A stretch of 64,000 bases of DNA from NCBI GenBank assembly GCA_964473645.1, contig CAYYPW010000001.1, positions 466,869-530,868 of the forward strand. The letters run 5' to 3'. Positions 5,528-13,888 of this stretch are shown one piece after another. The DNA is from HdN1 sp964473645 (GTDB taxonomy: Bacteria > Pseudomonadota > Gammaproteobacteria > Pseudomonadales > Ketobacteraceae). How positions within the stretch are numbered: the first letter of the stretch is position 1; every line of letters begins with the position of its first letter. The notes beneath the pieces were generated by a model that had not been told where the DNA came from, did not search any database, and saw nothing but the letters and a program-made list of their open reading frames with translations. The position numbers and the translations under genes are program-made.

Positions 5528-7126
5528 GTGAAGCGACATGTCTTCGCCATGGTAGGCAAAACACTCGATCGGGCATCGCAAACCAAAGGCAAAGGCCCGC
5601 AACGATTCGAGCGTCGCTGGCGTCCTACGGTTGCACTTGCCGGTTTTCCCGGCATTACGCATCTACACCTCATTGCTTGCGATGAAGATGTGACACTGGC
5701 CAAACAGGTGGAAGAAGACGCGAAGCAGTTGAATGCCAACCTCGCCATCAGCATTGACGTGGTTAATTTTTCGAATCCCTGGGCGCTTCCTGACACTTAT
5801 CTCTCGCTGTTGGAATACGTAGAGAAAAAGACTGAAAAAATTGACGAAAAAGACGAGCTTTTTATAAGCATCACGACCGGCACCCACCTTCAGCAGATAT
5901 GTGCATTCCTCCTGGTTGAATCCAAACGATTTCGCGGAAAGCTGTTGCAGAGCGCACCCAGCAAAGATGTTCGTCACGAAAGCGAATTCCAAATCATTGA
6001 CCTGGATCTTGCCAGCTATGATGTCATTGCCCAGCGCTTCAAAAAGGAAAGACACGATGCCGTCAGCGTACTAAAAGGCGGCATCAAAACACGCAACGCA
6101 AAGTTCAATGCACTCATCGAAGAAATCGAAACTGTTGTTACCGCAAGCACACATCCCATTTTATTGATGGGTCCCACCGGCGCCGGAAAAAGCGACTTGG
6201 CTGAACGCATCTATCAAATCCGCAAAAAGACAGGGCTGGTTGCCGGTGAAATGGTATCGGTGAATTGCTCAACCCTTCAAGGCGACAACTTGTTGTCGGC
6301 GCTGTTTGGCCACACAAAGGGGGCTTTTACGGGAGCTCACGCGCCTCGACAAGGTCTTCTAAAAGCGGCTGACGGCGGTTTGCTGTTTCTGGATGAAATT
6401 GGTGAGATGAGTATCGACTCTCAAACGATGCTGTTATCTGCCATTGAAAAGAAGCGCTTTTACCCATTAGGGAGCGACAAAGAAGTATCGAGCGACTTTC
6501 TGATTATCGCGGGTACTAACCGTAATCTGAGAAAACAGGTCGAAGCGGGTAAATTTCGCGAAGACCTACTCGCTCGCATCAACATTTGGGAATTTCACTT
6601 ACCCTCATTGAAAGAGCGTAAGGAAGATATTGAACCCAATATAGATTTTGAGCTTGACCGGATGGGCGATGAGCTGGGAAGGCGAATCAGGCTTCAAGGG
6701 GAGGCACGAACACGCTATCTAACATTTGCGCTCTCCAATGAAGCGGTATGGAGTGGTAATTTTCGCGAACTGTTGGCGTCCTTGGTGCGTCTCTCAACGA
6801 TGGCCCCTGATGGTGTGATAACGCAGCAGTTGGTAACGCGTGAAATTGATCGACTGCGTCAGTGCTGGGGAGGGATCGCCATGGATAACATGAAGGATGC
6901 AGGAAGTTGGTTACGAAACGATGCTCGTTTTGCACATATTGATGATATCCACTTGGCTGCACTGGAGCGCGTCGCCGAGGTATGCAGCGGCACCTCTTCA
7001 GCTGCAGAAGCCAGCCGCATTCTTTTTAATAAGAGCCGACTGGAACGCAAATCAACCAATGATAGCGACAGACTGGTTAAATACTTAAAGCAGTTTGGAT
7101 TATCAGTGGCGGATTTTGTGGCGTGA
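5528..7126 (+). CDS. rtcR: RtcR, CARF-domain sigma-54 activator of the RNA-repair regulon
   Basis: 532 residues. Residues 1-180 are the RtcR-type CARF sensor (ITTGTH at 115-120). Residues 190-430 are a sigma-54 AAA+ domain with Walker A GPTGAGKS (215-222), the sigma-54 loop GAFTGA (265-270) and Walker B LLFLDE (285-290). The C-terminal 60 residues are likely the DNA-binding part. In characterised bacteria RtcR is switched on by damaged tRNA ends and activates rtcBA. Here no rtcB or rtcA is in the window and the only sigma-54 promoter faces the tRNA array. The start is GTG with GGAG 9 bases upstream. Family assignment is confident; the altered target is inferred from gene order. Confidence 0.9.
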   Translation: MKRHVFAMVGKTLDRASQTKGKGPQRFERRWRPTVALAGFPGITHLHLIACDEDVTLAKQVEEDAKQLNANLAISIDVVNFSNPWALPDTYLSLLEYVEKKTEKIDEKDELFISITTGTHLQQICAFLLVESKRFRGKLLQSAPSKDVRHESEFQIIDLDLASYDVIAQRFKKERHDAVSVLKGGIKTRNAKFNALIEEIETVVTASTHPILLMGPTGAGKSDLAERIYQIRKKTGLVAGEMVSVNCSTLQGDNLLSALFGHTKGAFTGAHAPRQGLLKAADGGLLFLDEIGEMSIDSQTMLLSAIEKKRFYPLGSDKEVSSDFLIIAGTNRNLRKQVEAGKFREDLLARINIWEFHLPSLKERKEDIEPNIDFELDRMGDELGRRIRLQGEARTRYLTFALSNEAVWSGNFRELLASLVRLSTMAPDGVITQQLVTREIDRLRQCWGGIAMDNMKDAGSWLRNDARFAHIDDIHLAALERVAEVCSGTSSAAEASRILFNKSRLERKSTNDSDRLVKYLKQFGLSVADFVA

Positions 7127-7313
7127 TACAAAAGTAGGAATTTCAGAGTGGCTATGTGCACGGCGTTGACCTGTGTTTACGCGGGTTCGAACCTGTGCGA
7201 TTAACCATCCATTACGTAGTGCGACGGCTAGTCACATTTACCAAAACCCTGCCCACGACCTTTTTATCTTACGAGCTATTTAACGCCTCAAACAGAGACC
7301 ACTGCGATTTCGC

Positions 7314-7357
7314 CATAAAAAAAGTCCAGTAGCTCTTTATTCAGCATAACTGGACTT
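7314..7357 (-). terminator. Intrinsic terminator, probably the original glmS terminator
   Basis: On the minus strand AAGTCCAGT pairs with ACTGGACTT (7349-7357 with 7322-7330) and is followed by a run of T. No minus-strand gene ends just upstream except across the Tn7-like element: glmS would run straight into it if the element were removed. It also separates the end of rtcR from the element. Confidence 0.65.
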
Positions 7358-7391
7358 CTATGGTTTACATTTTTTTGGAATCACACACAAA

Positions 7392-7486
7392 TGTGAGCGA
7401 GCAATAAAGTTTCATACTCGAACGCGCTGGACGCAGCATTCTACCGTCGAAAAAATCGGCCACAAGACCATAAAGTATCATACTTG
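7392..7486 (+). repeat. Left end of the Tn7-like element with TnsB-type sites
   Basis: Two copies of the repeat point inward: AGCAATAAAGTTTCATACT at 7400-7418 and GACCATAAAGTATCATACT at 7466-7484. They match each other, the right-end copies and the AATAAAG core of Tn7 TnsB sites. The remaining 7487-7708 is non-coding DNA in which I see nothing further. Confidence 0.75.
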
Positions 7487-7708
7487 CGAGTCACAAGCAG
7501 CAATTTTTCATTTAAATCAGAAAGGTAGTTCTATCATCGCATTGACTCCAGCGTATACCTAACCGATTGCAAAACGCTGCTGTAAATGCGAATTTGACGG
7601 CGCCATATATCGAAACTCACTACATAACCCGCTAACGGAATTCAGAACAACCCAATTGGAAACCAAATATAGGATTTCAGCTGCCACCTCGGATGTATAT
7701 CAACAAAA

Positions 7709-10069
7709 CTAAACCCTCGCCCTAGCTCTTACTTGCTCTTCAATGCGCTGCGAAATCTGCGTATAAAGCTCGGCATTCTCATTTTCTCTGTCGGTTGCAG
7801 TGACAACCAGAGCGTAGTCTTCTAACTCAAAACTCAATGCTTCGCCCCAATCTCTATCTTGCCGAGTAACTACGACAAACCACCTATCTCTTGGATTTGG
7901 CTGCCGAATACGCCAAGTTGAAGACTGAACGGTTCCCTTACCTCTCAATTCTGCACTTACATCTCTGTTTGAAGTGGCGTCGTCATTTCTGGTATTAGTT
8001 TGATTCTGAGTATCGTGATTAAAATGCCGCTGAACATTTTCAAGGGAAACATCCTTTACCAATCGAAAATGCAACTTTGTTGCGACATAGTCAAGACGAG
8101 TAGTTCTAACTGCGGGCATGTATGCCAGCGTAACTCGAATTTCTCTTGCAGCACGCTGGCTGCGTAGGAATTCATCTGGAAATGGCAATTCAAAGAAGTG
8201 ATGAGAATTATTTTCTATTTTCTCCTCTGCCATCAATACGACAACGTTCTGAGATGACCGAAATAGCTCACTCTCATCAATAACTCCATAACCAGCAACA
8301 ACGCGGACTGCATCTCCCTCGTATGCATCCTTCATTTCATCAGTAAACGTTTCTTCAATTTCACGTGCTAAATTGGCATGATTTACCAACAACGCTCTCA
8401 ATAGATTTGCTGATGCGTGAGGATAATTATTGAGTAATTTACCCGCTAGATGGGTAATGTAGGGTGCAGCAAAGCTGGTACCACTGAACTCACTAAATAG
8501 CGTATTTCCAACAAAACTATGATTGCAAGTTAGTACACCCATACCACGCATAATTGGGATACTTTGGTTTCCTTTCCGCATAGGCGACGCAAGGTTACCC
8601 CCAACTGCAACCAGCTCAGGTTTTAAAGCGCCCTTAACTGATGGCCCATGACGCGTAAAAGGTGAAGGCTGGTTTTCTACTGCTGGCGAAAGATGAGATA
8701 TTTCTGGATATCGTTGAGCGTCAAAAGACGTATTATGCCTAGCAAGACTACCAACAGTAATTACATTGAGCGCTGGTGCAGGGTCTATAATAATGTTTGA
8801 CGGCGAAAGCAAATATTCTGGGTATTCATCTCGCCAGCTCTCACGAGGGATATCAGGGTCTTTAGATCCACTGAAATTTCCTGCAGATACAATAAAAAGC
8901 ACATTGAAGTCACGGGCAAGCTTATCTAAAACATAGGCCATTCCACGAATATGTCTACCATCATATGGGGAGTTGGCATTTCCGATAGACAGATTGAATA
9001 TTCTACACTGATGCTCTTCAACAAAATATGTAATAGCATCTACCAGTATTTTTTCAATACTATTCTCATCGAACTCTGCATTTTGGTTGAGAACTTTTCC
9101 GTTAAATAGCTGAATCAGAGGCTGCCAATAATTCGCCGCATTGCATTCTTCTAAATCACCATAGAGCACTATTCCAGCAACCGCTGTACCGTGACCTGCC
9201 CAATCAGAAAAATCCTCACCTTCGACAAAGCACGCGCTTTCTGCAACAGCCGGTGCAAGTAGCGGGTGGTTAGTATTGATACCACTGTCAAGAACACATA
9301 CTTTTGATGCATTCGCAGGAGGACGAGGAATTTCTCCTGGAATCTGGTTAATGTCGCAATTTAACTGGTGATATGCAATTCCACTTTCAGGAGGTAAATC
9401 CACTAGCCGAATGTCTGAATGTTCTAACAGTAATTCAGCTTGGGGCCTTGTCACTTCTAGACGGTACAGCAACAGGCTATCTAGATTAATGCGGTCTATA
9501 GGTCGGATGCGAAATTCATTTAGCCACCTTTCAAACGCATCACAGATCAGCGATCTATCAGGGTGATGCGTTGTCGCAACTGGCCATAGCTCGACATCCA
9601 GAATGAACACATTATCTGCAGGAAATCCTTTCCTTTTCAGTGCCCAGCTTTTACGATCTTCGGCAGTCCAGTTGTCTATTCCTTCGATTGCCTCCAGTAT
9701 TTGCTTATAAGTAAGCTCTGAATCTTCCAATCCTAATCTACGCAAGTGGTCAGAAAATACGGAAACGCCAGCTTCATTCGTAAACACCACACATAATTCA
9801 TTATCCTCTTGGCTAATGAACTCAACCCCATGGCGATTAAGGTGTGTGACATCCAAGAATCCTACATACCTAATTTTGAAAACAAAATTGTTAGGACGCG
9901 ATGTGACTTGTTGTCGAGCACGATTGAGAGATTGTACAAGCGCATCAGCCAAGCGTTGTCCATGAGCCTGAAGATTTCCCCGCGCAGGGCTTGGAATATT
10001 TATTTTTCTCGTCCGTCTATCGTTTTGTAACGGCTCTCTTTCAATTCTCAGATGATGAAAATCAGTCAT
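7709..10069 (-). CDS. ietS: Subtilisin-like (S8) serine protease, IetS-like defence component
   Basis: 786 residues. The S8 catalytic triad is complete: Asp261 (VLDSGIN), His293 (GHGTAVAG) and Ser532 (GTSFAAP), with oxyanion Asn398 (SAGN). The 250-residue N-terminal region and about 230-residue C-terminal region have no family I can name; there is no signal peptide, so it is probably cytoplasmic. It sits 9 bases after an AAA ATPase gene. AAA ATPase plus S8 protease is the composition of IetAS, described first as a plasmid incompatibility/toxin-antitoxin-like pair in Agrobacterium and later as an antiphage system. AAGGAC lies 6 bases before the ATG. Function is inferred from the pairing. Confidence 0.82.
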   Translation of the reverse strand: MTDFHHLRIEREPLQNDRRTRKINIPSPARGNLQAHGQRLADALVQSLNRARQQVTSRPNNFVFKIRYVGFLDVTHLNRHGVEFISQEDNELCVVFTNEAGVSVFSDHLRRLGLEDSELTYKQILEAIEGIDNWTAEDRKSWALKRKGFPADNVFILDVELWPVATTHHPDRSLICDAFERWLNEFRIRPIDRINLDSLLLYRLEVTRPQAELLLEHSDIRLVDLPPESGIAYHQLNCDINQIPGEIPRPPANASKVCVLDSGINTNHPLLAPAVAESACFVEGEDFSDWAGHGTAVAGIVLYGDLEECNAANYWQPLIQLFNGKVLNQNAEFDENSIEKILVDAITYFVEEHQCRIFNLSIGNANSPYDGRHIRGMAYVLDKLARDFNVLFIVSAGNFSGSKDPDIPRESWRDEYPEYLLSPSNIIIDPAPALNVITVGSLARHNTSFDAQRYPEISHLSPAVENQPSPFTRHGPSVKGALKPELVAVGGNLASPMRKGNQSIPIMRGMGVLTCNHSFVGNTLFSEFSGTSFAAPYITHLAGKLLNNYPHASANLLRALLVNHANLAREIEETFTDEMKDAYEGDAVRVVAGYGVIDESELFRSSQNVVVLMAEEKIENNSHHFFELPFPDEFLRSQRAAREIRVTLAYMPAVRTTRLDYVATKLHFRLVKDVSLENVQRHFNHDTQNQTNTRNDDATSNRDVSAELRGKGTVQSSTWRIRQPNPRDRWFVVVTRQDRDWGEALSFELEDYALVVTATDRENENAELYTQISQRIEEQVRARARV

Positions 10070-10078
10070 CGCCCGTCC

Positions 10079-11053
10079 TTACTTACTTTCGCGACCGCAA
10101 GCTTGCTTTAAATCTTTAAGCGTCAAGAATTCCTGACTACGCAGAATCATGCGTTTCACAGCTCGGCGCACAATACGCTCAATGTCTGCGCCACTTCGTT
10201 TATCAAATAAACTAATTAATTGTTTATCATCAATCTCGAATTGGCGACGTACTCCTCTCAACTTCAAAGAAAGTATCTGCTGAATCTGCTGCGTATTCGG
10301 AAGAGGAAATTCAATTGTTTCTTCGAAGCGTCGCCAGATAGCGCTATCTAGAATTTGTTCATGATTAGTGGCTGCCAGTATTAAACTTTTTCCTTGATAG
10401 GCGTCCATCATTTGCAGTACTGCATTCACCACTCGACGTAATTCCCCGTGTTCAGCAGAATCAGATCGCTCCTTACCGATGGCATCAAACTCATCGAACA
10501 GTACTACCATTGGATGTTCGGCGATAAAATCAAAAACTTTTCTTAAATTCGCAGCGGTTTCACCAAGATATGACGAAACTAGCGCATCAAGTCGAACAAT
10601 GGCTAAAGGCAAATCCAACTCAAAAGCAATGATCTCAGCCGCCAACGTTTTCCCGCAGCCAGGAGGTCCATAAAATATCGCCTTTGCAGATGGTTTCATG
10701 CCGTAACTACGTAGAATATCAGCTCTACGATGCTCCTCAAGCAGCTCTTCTACTGCGATCAAGCTCTCCTCGGGCAGGATAATTTCCTCGATAGGCCGTT
10801 GTGCCTGTTTGATATCAAGCAACGGCAGACCACGCTCTTTATCTGTCGGCGGGCTTGGGAGCAGATTGCGGCCACTGTTTGTCGCAGGCTTTAGGTGATC
10901 ACCATACAAAATTTGCTCAAGATCGTTAGCCAACAAGTGATGCTGTTTCTGACGTTCATCCTGAATCACGGCTTCAGAGGCACGACGAAACGCGTCAGAA
11001 TCGCCGGTGGCGCCAGCTTTGATCAGTTGTCGTAGTATTTTGCCATTGGCCAT
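10079..11053 (-). CDS. ietA: AAA ATPase, IetA-like defence component
   Basis: 324 residues from the ATG at 11053, chosen because AGGAGG lies 9 bases upstream; a longer frame to 11131 has no such site. Single classical AAA module: Walker A GPPGCGKT (129-136), Walker B VVLFDEFD (183-190), and sensor I in ILAATNHE. The N-terminal 100 residues are a helical, charged leader, probably the partner-interaction part. It is transcribed first and is followed 9 bases later by the S8 protease gene. The ATPase is expected to control or feed the protease. Both lie inside the Tn7-like element, consistent with defence cargo. Confidence 0.82.
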   Translation of the reverse strand: MANGKILRQLIKAGATGDSDAFRRASEAVIQDERQKQHHLLANDLEQILYGDHLKPATNSGRNLLPSPPTDKERGLPLLDIKQAQRPIEEIILPEESLIAVEELLEEHRRADILRSYGMKPSAKAIFYGPPGCGKTLAAEIIAFELDLPLAIVRLDALVSSYLGETAANLRKVFDFIAEHPMVVLFDEFDAIGKERSDSAEHGELRRVVNAVLQMMDAYQGKSLILAATNHEQILDSAIWRRFEETIEFPLPNTQQIQQILSLKLRGVRRQFEIDDKQLISLFDKRSGADIERIVRRAVKRMILRSQEFLTLKDLKQACGRESK

Positions 11054-11180
11054 GACGGTACCCCTCCTAGAGGTTCTTGTTCCGTATCCTTGTATTGAAG
11101 ATTCCCGACTATTATGGCTGAATATCTTCAATAAAACTAAAAGCTTAGCGACTTAAGTGAGAGTAAGCCAGCCAATCAAG

Positions 11181-11845
11181 CTAGCAGAGTAAGTTTGATC
11201 CTTCGCTACCGTACCCCGGTGTCGTATTTCCCTTTTCAGAACCGCTTCCATCATCCTCAGCAAGCGAGATTATTTGTTCAGGAAGTAGTTCATCTCTCTG
11301 TGACGCGTATAACCACTTAATATTTTCAAGTGCAGGTCGAGGTACATCTCTCTCGGTGACAACCTCCACGGTATCTCTTTTCTTTCCCAATACTTTCGCT
11401 CAATTTCAAGCTTTTCAATGGTTTTAGGATTTTCAAGATTTGACACATATTTGGCCGGAAGCACAAATTTTGAATAATTTGAATCGTGGGTATCGATAAG
11501 GAAATCAGATGTCATGATCTGCGGTACGCCTTGTATGGCAGGGTAGGGAATTCCGCAGGCCTCGGCGTTATTCAATGTGTCTTCAATCTTGAGCGGGAAC
11601 TGCTCACGGACATCTATGGTTATAGGATTCCAATCAACGAGAAGGAATACAGCAAGTTCGAGGTCAGAGAGAAGATGGTGGGTACGCTGGGAGTTATGTC
11701 CGAAGACGCGGTGTGAACGACCTTCGGATGGAACATCTCTGACTGTTATCCAGGGTTTGTAATCAGATCCATGACCGGCGCCACGGCCATCGCGAATCCA
11801 TTTTTGATCCCGAATTTGGGACTTGGCAACTTTATTTGTTCCCAT
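11181..11845 (-). pseudogene. tnsA: tnsA, frameshifted Tn7-type endonuclease gene
   Basis: The 5' frame (11845 to about 11360) reads like TnsA: GRGAGHGSDYKPWITV, then catalytic Glu in LLSDLELAVFLL, Asp in MTSDFLID and Lys in KFVLPAKY, then YWERKEIPWRL. The match continues in another frame from VTERDVPRPALENIKWLYAS, so about one base has been lost near 11365. The joined product would be roughly 215 residues against about 270 for Tn7 TnsA, so the C-terminal TnsC-binding region is also lost or diverged. No ribosome-binding site is visible, and a strong terminator ends at its start codon. Confidence 0.8.
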
Positions 11846-11892
11846 AAAAGAAAAACCCGGCTTATGCTCCCTTGATAGAGCATAAGCCGGGT
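11846..11892 (-). terminator. Strong intrinsic terminator inside the right end
   Basis: On the minus strand a perfect 15-bp stem (11878-11892 with 11855-11869, 8-base loop) is followed by TTTTTCTTTT. It lies between the glmS stop and the tnsA remnant and probably ends glmS transcripts, replacing the terminator displaced by the insertion. Confidence 0.85.
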
Positions 11893-11894
11893 CT

Positions 11895-11965
11895 ATTCAG
11901 TATGCAACTTTATTGCTAGGTGTGATACCTTAATACTCTGTATTAATCTTTATTACTTACCCACA
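11895..11965 (-). repeat. Right end of the Tn7-like element with TnsB-type sites
   Basis: Read inward on the minus strand, the terminus TGTGGGTAAG is followed by GTAATAAAGATTAATAC (11937-11957) and by AGCAATAAAGTTGCATACTG (11895-11918 region). A third AATAAAGTTG copy overlaps the start of the tnsA remnant near 11830. The arrangement of closely spaced sites is that of Tn7 right ends. Confidence 0.75.
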
Positions 11966-11990
11966 CAAAAAACGCCACTTACATACAGCG

Positions 11991-13817
11991 TTATTCCACC
12001 GTCACCGATTTGGCAAGGTTCCTCGGCTGATCCACATCCGTCCCTTTAATAATCGCCACGTGATAACTCAACAACTGCAACGGAATCGTATAAATAATCG
12101 GTGCCAACTCCTCCGCCACCTTCGGCACATCCAGCACATGCACATCTGCTTGCGGCTGAACACCTGCCGATGCATCCTGGAACACAAACAGCTGTCCGCC
12201 CCGCGCCCGCACTTCCTGCAAATTCGACTTCAGCTTTTCTAACAGTGAATCCGAAGGCGCCACCGCAATAATCGGCATTTCGCTATCCACCAACGCCAGC
12301 GGCCCGTGTTTCAATTCACCCGCCGGGTACGCTTCCGCATGAATATACGAAATCTCTTTCAACTTGAGCGCGCCTTCCAATGCCACCGGGTATTGCGCCC
12401 CACGTCCCAAAAACAACGAGTGATGCTTCTCAGCAAACAAAGCCGCCATTTGTTCAATCGGCTTATCCAACCGCAATGCGCTTTGTATCACCTCAGGCAA
12501 TCCGCGCAAATGCGACAGCAATTCCTTCTCACGCGCTGCATTCAAACCTTTGGCCTGACCGATCCCGATCATCAACAAATACAATGCCGTCAATTGCGTA
12601 GTAAACGCCTTGGTAGACGCCACACCGATTTCCGGACCGGCCTTGGTTAAAAATGCCATCTCTGACTCACGCACCAACGACGACGTCGGTACGTTACACA
12701 CCGTCAGACTCGACAAATACCCCTTGGCATCCTTCAATGCAGCCAAGGTATCCGCCGTCTCACCCGACTGCGAAATCGTCACGAACAAGGTATTCGGTCG
12801 CACCACCACCGTGCGATAGCGAAACTCACTTGCCACCTCAACATTGCACTGCACCCCGGCAATCCCTTCAAACCAATACTTCGCGACCAGACCCGCGTGG
12901 TAGCTGGTGCCACACGCCACAATTTGTACCGCTTCAATTTTGGGGAAAACCTCTGCCGCCTTGCTCCCGAAAATCGCCAAATCCAAACGCTCTCCGTTTA
13001 AACGCCCTTCCAGCGTCGAACGTACTGCCGTCGGTTGCTCGAAAATCTCTTTCAGCATGTAGTGGCGATATTCGCCTTTGTCTGCTGAGCCATCCGCGCC
13101 TGAAAATTCCTTAACGGCACGCTCTACCTTATGACCATTTTTGTCTTCGACATAAATATCGGTCAGCGTAATTTCGGCCAGATCGCCATCATCCAAAAAA
13201 ATGAAACGATTGGTCACCGGCAACAACGCCAGTTGATCCGAGCCAATAAAATTCTCGCCAATCCCCACGCCCAATACCAAAGGGCTGCCCTCACGCGCAC
13301 AAATCAAACGATCCGGTGCACGCAACGAAATAACGCCCAACGCATAGGCCCCACGCAGCTTAGGAATGGTGTTACGCACCGCCGTCAAGAGATCTGAGCC
13401 TTTTTCCAGTTCTTGATGCACCAGATGTACCACCACCTCAGTGTCGGTCTCCGACGTAAAGACATAACCGTCGGCCTTCAAAGCATCGCGCAGTTCTTCG
13501 TGGTTCTCAATGATACCGTTATGTACCACCGCCACTTGTTCGTTCGACATGTGTGGATGCGCATTGGCTTCACTCGGCACACCATGCGTAGCCCAACGCG
13601 TGTGCGCAATACCGATACAACCGGCGCTCGCGGCTTCTTTAACACCTTTTTCCAATTCGCGTACTTTACCGACACGACGCACACGCTCAATTTCACCACT
13701 TTTGGTCAGCAGCGCAACGCCCGCAGAGTCATAACCCCGATATTCCAGACGCTTCAATCCCTCGATCAGGATGGGCGCCACATCACGTGTTGATACTGCA
13801 CCTACGATTCCACACAT
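11991..13817 (-). CDS. glmS: Glutamine-fructose-6-phosphate aminotransferase
   Basis: 608 residues, the usual length. Cys2 after the initiator Met (MCGIVGA) is the glutaminase nucleophile. Two SIS domains follow (CGTSYHAGL..., LGRGAQYPVALEGALKLKE), and the conserved C-terminus PRNLAKSVTVE is present. It makes glucosamine-6-phosphate for peptidoglycan and LPS. The last codons are the target recognised by TnsD of Tn7-like elements, and such an element sits 25 bases downstream. It is preceded by glmU on the same strand, an order common in gammaproteobacteria. No glmS ribozyme is expected or seen. Confidence 0.97.
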   Translation of the reverse strand: MCGIVGAVSTRDVAPILIEGLKRLEYRGYDSAGVALLTKSGEIERVRRVGKVRELEKGVKEAASAGCIGIAHTRWATHGVPSEANAHPHMSNEQVAVVHNGIIENHEELRDALKADGYVFTSETDTEVVVHLVHQELEKGSDLLTAVRNTIPKLRGAYALGVISLRAPDRLICAREGSPLVLGVGIGENFIGSDQLALLPVTNRFIFLDDGDLAEITLTDIYVEDKNGHKVERAVKEFSGADGSADKGEYRHYMLKEIFEQPTAVRSTLEGRLNGERLDLAIFGSKAAEVFPKIEAVQIVACGTSYHAGLVAKYWFEGIAGVQCNVEVASEFRYRTVVVRPNTLFVTISQSGETADTLAALKDAKGYLSSLTVCNVPTSSLVRESEMAFLTKAGPEIGVASTKAFTTQLTALYLLMIGIGQAKGLNAAREKELLSHLRGLPEVIQSALRLDKPIEQMAALFAEKHHSLFLGRGAQYPVALEGALKLKEISYIHAEAYPAGELKHGPLALVDSEMPIIAVAPSDSLLEKLKSNLQEVRARGGQLFVFQDASAGVQPQADVHVLDVPKVAEELAPIIYTIPLQLLSYHVAIIKGTDVDQPRNLAKSVTVE

Positions 13818-13888
13818 AGCATTATTCCGTTTGTCGTTTCAGGTTAAGACCATTTAACTTAAGACCAGTAGACTTTATATCAGTCAAC

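Larger units (their letters stand above)
7392..11965. mobile_element. Decayed Tn7-like element at attTn7 carrying ietAS
   Basis: The right terminus (minus strand TGTGGGTAAGTAATAAAG) begins 25 bases after the glmS stop, the classic Tn7 insertion point. The left terminus is TGTGAGCGAGCAATAAAG at 7392. Over the first 26 bases the two ends match at 20 positions. Further TnsB-like repeats lie inside both ends. tnsA is adjacent to the right end and co-oriented with glmS, as in Tn7, but is frameshifted; tnsB, tnsC and tnsD are absent. The cargo is the IetAS-like pair. Flanks are ACAAA (left) and CAAAA (right), an imperfect 5-bp duplication. The element is about 4.6 kb and can move only if transposase is supplied in trans. 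Confidence 0.82.

Noticed and set aside
11991..12040. glmS as a broken gene because of the adjacent transposon
   Set aside because: The insertion is 25 bp after the stop codon; the conserved C-terminus is complete.
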